From Pulicaria dysenterica (lineage: Eukaryota; Streptophyta; Magnoliopsida; Asterales; Asteraceae): a DNA stretch of 64,000 bases. The notes beneath the pieces are model-generated. The model did no database searches. It was not told where the DNA came from and worked only from the letters and a program-made list of their open reading frames with translations. Below are positions 59,998 through 64,000 of this stretch, in pieces. The DNA lies in contig OX359288.1 in the NCBI GenBank assembly GCA_947179395.2, forward strand, positions 115,956,909 through 116,020,908, written 5' to 3'. How positions within the stretch are numbered: position 1 is the stretch's first letter; every line of letters begins with the position of its first letter. The position numbers and the translations under genes were made by a program.

Positions 59998-61169
59998 CTC
60001 TACATCTCTCTAACTCTCTCATCTGCATTCTCTCCATCTTAGACTCACGCTGCCGCTGCCACCCTCTCCTCCGACCGGACGCCGCCAACACCACCACTGT
60101 CCATCTCCTTCGTCGGACGCCATCGGTATCACCCTCCCTCCCTCCGAAGTCCGACCTACACAATCGCATGAACAACCATCATCTTCTCTCTTCAAGATCG
60201 CAGCCACCACCACCGAAGGCAACCCACCCACAACCACCTAACAACATCTATGAAAACCACCATCCTAACCACCGCCATCTCGAAAGAAAACCCTAACCAC
60301 CGCCATCTCTGCCAATCCACCGCCATCTCGAAAGAAAACCCTAACCACCGCCATCTCTGCCACTCCACCGCCATCTCGAAAAAAACCCTAACCACCGCCA
60401 TCTCTGCCACCAGATCTATGAAAACCCTATCTCATACTTCATATACACGGTCTCTCTTTTTCTTCGCATCAGATTTGGTTCTTGATAGTAGGTTTTGAAC
60501 TGGCCTAAGAAAACCCATTGAAGAAAACCCTAAGAAAACCCATCAGATCTGGTTCTTGATGGTGGGTTTTGACGGTGGTGGTGGATTTTCAGTCAACGGG
60601 GTGCATTTTGGTATGTGTAAAACCCTAACCAGATCCAAAGAAGTGGTTTCAGGTGTGTGTAGTAAGAGAGAGAGAAGGTAGAGAGAGAGAGAGTGGCGGT
60701 GGTGCTTCGTTGGTGACGGTGGTGACTGCAGTGGCGGTGAAGCAGGTGACATGGTAGTTGCCGGAGTGGTGGTGCTGCAGTGGTGGTAGTGGTCTTGGCC
60801 ATAGGTCATGGTGGTGGTGATGGTGTTTAAGGCCGTAGGTTAGAGAGAGAGAGAGAGTGTGAGAGAGAGAGAGTAAGTGTGAGAGAGATAAGACCAATTC
60901 TGATATATTAATTATTTTTAAAAAAGAAAATAAATATTAAATAATATTTAAATATTGATTAATAATTAAAGAAAATGAAAAATTAAAAGGGTAAGGGCAT
61001 ATTGGTCTTTTTAAGTTGAAGAGGGACCAACCATACAACAACTTTGCTACAGTAGGACCAAACGTGCAACAACTTTGCTACAGTAGAGACTATCCACGTA
61101 GTTTTTCAAAGTTAGTGATCAAACCAGTAGAAAAGTGCAAACCACATGGACCAAATAAGTAATTAACTC
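59671..61169. mobile_element. MULE-like non-autonomous element, family 3
   Basis: The left end AGAGTTAATTACTGATTTGG and the right end CCAAATAAGTAATTAACTC are inverted. The arms extend well over 150 bp (CAAAGTTGTTGCACGTTTGG; AAAAGGGTAAGGGCATATTG), apart from an extra repeat of the CTATAGCAAAG segment on the left. TAAATCTAA lies on both sides (59,662-59,670 and 61,170-61,178), a 9-bp duplication. (CT)n at about 59,966-59,995 mirrors (GA)n at about 60,665-60,890. The GC-rich core has a 48-bp triplicate but no transposase. Its terminal GAGTTAATT is shared with the element at 54,938. Confidence 0.88.
60271..60414 (+). repeat. 48-bp tandem triplicate inside the family 3 element
   Basis: ACCGCCATCTCG starts at 60,271, 60,319 and 60,367, each followed by AAACCCTAACCACCGCCATC. 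The unit is 16 codons long and open in one frame (ISKENPNHRHLCQSTA-like), with the third copy shifted by a deletion. Confidence 0.85.
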
Positions 61170-61894
61170 TAAATCTAAATAACACGTTTGAATATTAATA
61201 GATGGGTTAGATATTTGAATTTTTCATTCCTATTTTTTTTATCTTCATATCTCATCATCTTCCAACGAAGTAGAACTTCAAGAAATTCCAAATTTAGAAA
61301 TGGCTAAAGAATCGCTTATACATTAATCGTATGTTCATCATCTCATCATCACATATTCATGATATTCCAAATCAAGAAATGACTCATTTCGATGAAATCC
61401 ATTTCAAAATCAAGCAAAAGACTATTCTTGATGAACGCAAATTAAACAAAAGCTCTTGGATGAACACACCAAAACCTGCAGTTAGCAAGGTTCCATTTTT
61501 CAATTCACAAAATAGAACTGGTCAATCATTGACAAGTAATAATCGATGGAGAAGAAAACTTTTTATGTGAATGTGCACCACGTAATAATTGGATTCAGGA
61601 GTTAGATATGAATGATACAAGTATGTTGTGTGTATCGATGTATGTATCATCATCATGTATGTATGTATCGCCAAGTTAGTTTTAAATTCCTCCTTGTACG
61701 GACTCGCTCACCCGTCAATTTCTAACTCACCAAAGACCCGTGAATCCGATACAAATACAACTACAATGCCATGATCATCCCCAAAATCCCAAGACAAAAC
61801 ACAGAATAATCGATCCATCCATCGATTTTTGACTCCCAGATCTTCCAATTCATCACCACTCTCCCTCATCACCCCCTTCGCTCTGTAACCGATC
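61170..61894. other. Upstream region of the calmodulin-like gene
   Basis: Likely promoter and leader. A 79-codon frame at 61,331-61,570 has no recognisable domain and could be chance; it is not called as a gene. Confidence 0.45.
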
Positions 61895-62470
61895 ATGGGT
61901 TTCAAGAATCTCTTCAATCGGAAAACGAAGAAGATCGCCAAAGATAAGACCAACGCCGAAAAGGGTAATACGACACCGCCGGTCGTTTCCCCAGTCAACT
62001 CGTTTGACTCTAGTCTGCGCATTGAGGAGGAATTGGAGCAGGTGTTCAAGAAATTTGATGTTAACGGCGATGGGAAGATCTCGTCGTCGGAGTTGGGGTC
62101 GATCATGGGGAGCCTAGGTCACCCGTCGACGGAGGAGGAGCTGGAGAAGATGATCAAAGAGGTGGACGGCGACGGCGACGGGTTTATCGATTTGAACGAG
62201 TTCATCGAGTTGAATACCAAAGGCATCGATTATACAGAGCTGTTGGAGAATCTGAAAGATGCGTTTTCGGTCTTCGACGTTGATAAAAACGGGTCGATCA
62301 CGGCGGACGAATTACAGAACGTTTTGGGTAGTTTGGGGGAAGATTGTACCATCGGAGAATGCCGGAAGATGATCGCCGGCGTCGACCAAGACGGGGACGG
62401 TATGATCAGCTTTGATGAATTCAAGGTGATGATGATGAATGGATCACGATTTGGAGCGAGCGAATCATGA
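61895..62470 (+). CDS. CML25: Calmodulin-like calcium sensor with four EF-hands (CML25-like)
   Basis: A single uninterrupted exon encodes 191 residues. All four EF-hand loops are canonical 12-residue loops with acidic residues at positions 1 and 12: D55-E66 (DVNGDGKISSSE), D91-E102 (DGDGDGFIDLNE), D128-E139 (DVDKNGSITADE) and D164-E175 (DQDGDGMISFDE). A basic, unstructured N-terminal extension of about 42 residues (MGFKNLFNRKTKKIAK) precedes them. Between loops, FIELNTKGIDYTELLENLKD and ECRKMIAGVDQD closely follow Arabidopsis CML25. The protein would bind calcium, change shape and bind targets; the target is unknown. Gly2 suggests N-myristoylation, but position 6 is Leu rather than Ser/Thr, so this is doubtful. 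The exon is much more GC-rich than its surroundings, as is usual for intronless CMLs. The start is the first ATG, with none upstream in frame nearby. Confidence 0.92.
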   Translation: MGFKNLFNRKTKKIAKDKTNAEKGNTTPPVVSPVNSFDSSLRIEEELEQVFKKFDVNGDGKISSSELGSIMGSLGHPSTEEELEKMIKEVDGDGDGFIDLNEFIELNTKGIDYTELLENLKDAFSVFDVDKNGSITADELQNVLGSLGEDCTIGECRKMIAGVDQDGDGMISFDEFKVMMMNGSRFGASES

Positions 62471-63319
62471 GAATGGTGAGCATTGATCAGATTGGTTGAA
62501 TTAAGATTTATGATTATTAGTTTCAATCATGAAATATTTGGGAATTGGGAATAAGAGGAATCTATATATCTCATCTCTCATTCTTTTTCTTCTTCATGTT
62601 TTTTTGCATAAATTTTTCTTGATAAGTAATGCAAAGAAGCATGGCAAGATTATTCATCGAATTTACTTCTTCGACAAGCTTATTTACTATGTGTTTGATA
62701 TGGTTAATCGATTGGAATGATTCATATCGATTTTCTTAAAAAAAATCCCAACCAATTATAAGGATTTTTGTCACACAATTCCATATTCATGCATAACCGA
62801 GTTTATTTAAAGAAAAAATTATATATGTTATCTTTTCACCATGTCAACTAAAGTAATTCAAGTTTATTAACAAAAGGATATACTATATACTTTTAGTAAC
62901 ACTTATATTATGTATATTTATTATACTAATAAACATTTTAAATGATAGATATATTAGTCTTTTTATCATTTACTCTGACTGTCAAAACACTTGTTTATAC
63001 TTTATATGCATCATTGTATCATTATTGCGTTAAAGTTAACAAGTTGATAATGAATAATTATTAGTCTTTTTGATAATGTATAATTATTATAGTCTTTTTG
63101 TTACCAATTTTTATAAACAAAGTTTCTCCATGCGTTATTGCAGATTTTTATTACGTCGAGATGATCTTCTTATTTATTGTTAGTTCTATTCTTAAAATTT
63201 GTTTTATAGGTAGAAAGTTAATTCACGTTATTTTTCATATCAAGATGCAAAAAGTTTATAAGGACAAAAACAATAATAATAATTAATAATATAATCCATT
63301 TTAGAAAACTATGTCTCCC
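62471..63319. other. 3' flank of the calmodulin-like gene
   Basis: 3' untranslated and intergenic AT-rich sequence; nothing else recognised. Confidence 0.5.
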
Positions 63320-63334
63320 AACTAATTAATAACA

Positions 63335-63533
63335 ACTAATTAGGACTTGTCCTAGTGGTATAAAGAGTTTTACCTCACTGTGAGATCTCGAGTCCGAGCC
63401 TCATTGTGAGTGTTTTTAGGAAACAATGGAGGAGAGTTTACTCGTTCATGGTGTGTGACTTAAGGCTTCCATACTACCCTATATGGATGTCACTGCGGAA
63501 CCAACCTACTAACATAACTTAACCATTAAAAAA
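63335..63533 (+). mobile_element. tRNA-derived SINE
   Basis: A box-A-like CCTAGTGGTATAAAGAG near the 5' end and a box-B-like GATCTCGAGTCCGAGCC about 40 bases later form the split RNA polymerase III promoter of a tRNA-derived SINE. The unit ends in an A-rich tail. The 15-bp sequence AACTAATTAATAACA flanks it exactly (63,320-63,334 and 63,534-63,548), as target-primed insertion would leave. It is non-coding. Confidence 0.85.
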
Positions 63534-63548
63534 AACTAATTAATAACA

Positions 63549-64000
63549 TGAATGATTATATGGTTTATAGTTTGTTATTGCAAGATTACTAAAAGATTTT
63601 ATAGTTTAGCTGTATTAAAGTGTGATTAAGATGTTTCTCATTCTCAGAGATTGAGGGTTTTAATGCTGATGTGAACATAATGGTAATATACGTAAATGTG
63701 TGTTTGCCTTTCAAAAAATACATGTTTGGCAGAAATAGCTGAAAGATGTATATTTTAGTTATATATGTATTCGGTAAATTAGTTGGTAGCTTAAATTTAA
63801 TAATGTAAAATGATAACAAAGAATTAATTATAAAAGTAGAAGAAATTATAAAATAATTGAAAAGTGTATTTAAGAAACTAAGGATTCTTTATCGCATGCA
63901 GGGGAAAATTTTTATTACTTCTTTTTCTTAATTTGTTTTATTACTTCTTAAATAAATGAAAAGCATTTTTTATTACTTCTTTTTCTTGATTCTGTTAAAT
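63549..64000. other. Intergenic to the window end
   Basis: AT-rich, no gene or repeat recognised. Confidence 0.5.

Noticed and set aside
59930..60897. Arg/Gly- and Pro/Ser-rich frames on the minus strand
   Set aside because: Translations of (CT)n/(GA)n and GGTGGT runs within a MULE-like element.
61331..61570. 79-codon frame upstream of the calmodulin-like gene
   Set aside because: No domain, composition like random sequence, and no supporting signal.
63335..63420. tRNA gene
   Set aside because: A and B boxes are present, but there is no cloverleaf acceptor pairing and the unit has SINE tail and duplication.

Overview
The window is nuclear DNA of a flowering plant. The genes are split by many GT-AG introns, three of the four well-supported ones match Arabidopsis proteins along their whole length, and the space between them is AT-rich and full of plant-type transposons. 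The repeat families (copia-type, TRIM, CACTA, Helitron, MULE-like) look like those of Asteraceae; that family-level assignment is an inference from repeat style and was not tested.

Layout. Bases 1-28,000 hold no host gene that I can support. They are a transposon landscape: a MULE-like element (2871-4310), a Helitron carrying a second element inside it (5694-6958), a small Helitron (7199-7678), and a nested complex from 8.4 to 21.5 kb. In that complex, degraded LINE-type reverse-transcriptase fragments were hit by a 338-bp TRIM, by a pol-less LTR retrotransposon that keeps a 520-codon ORF, and by a 6.7-kb CACTA transposon. All three insertions have perfect target-site duplications. At 23.8 kb a short telomeric repeat lies between two identical 23-bp sequences.

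Bases 28,212-51,509 are the genic core: NUP155 (+, 13 exons, nuclear pore scaffold), VAC14 (+, 20 exons, scaffold of the PI(3,5)P2 kinase complex, with two GC-AG introns) and an ankyrin-repeat/PGG membrane protein (-, 3 exons). The last two point tail to tail. Their closest Arabidopsis counterparts, as I remember them, are the neighbouring loci At2g01690 and At2g01680, so this pair looks like conserved microsynteny. Introns of NUP155 and VAC14 hold several small related MITE-like repeats.

Bases 51,510-64,000 return to repeats: a Helitron with a PIF1 helicase remnant, a LINE relic, and two MULE-like elements with 9-bp target duplications plus a probable further TIR element. These share a layout of long inverted ends, a CT-rich left arm, a GA-rich right arm and a GC-rich core. 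A single-exon calmodulin-like gene (61,895-62,470) and a tRNA-derived SINE with a 15-bp target duplication close the window.

The host genes do not form a pathway; they are housekeeping or signalling genes that happen to be neighbours. The most unusual material is the repeat fraction: the pol-less LTR element with its leader repeats and multiple polypurine tracts, the palindromic CACTA ends, the telomeric insertion, and the mirrored MULE-like elements. I found no CRISPR array, rRNA gene, tRNA gene or organellar insertion.
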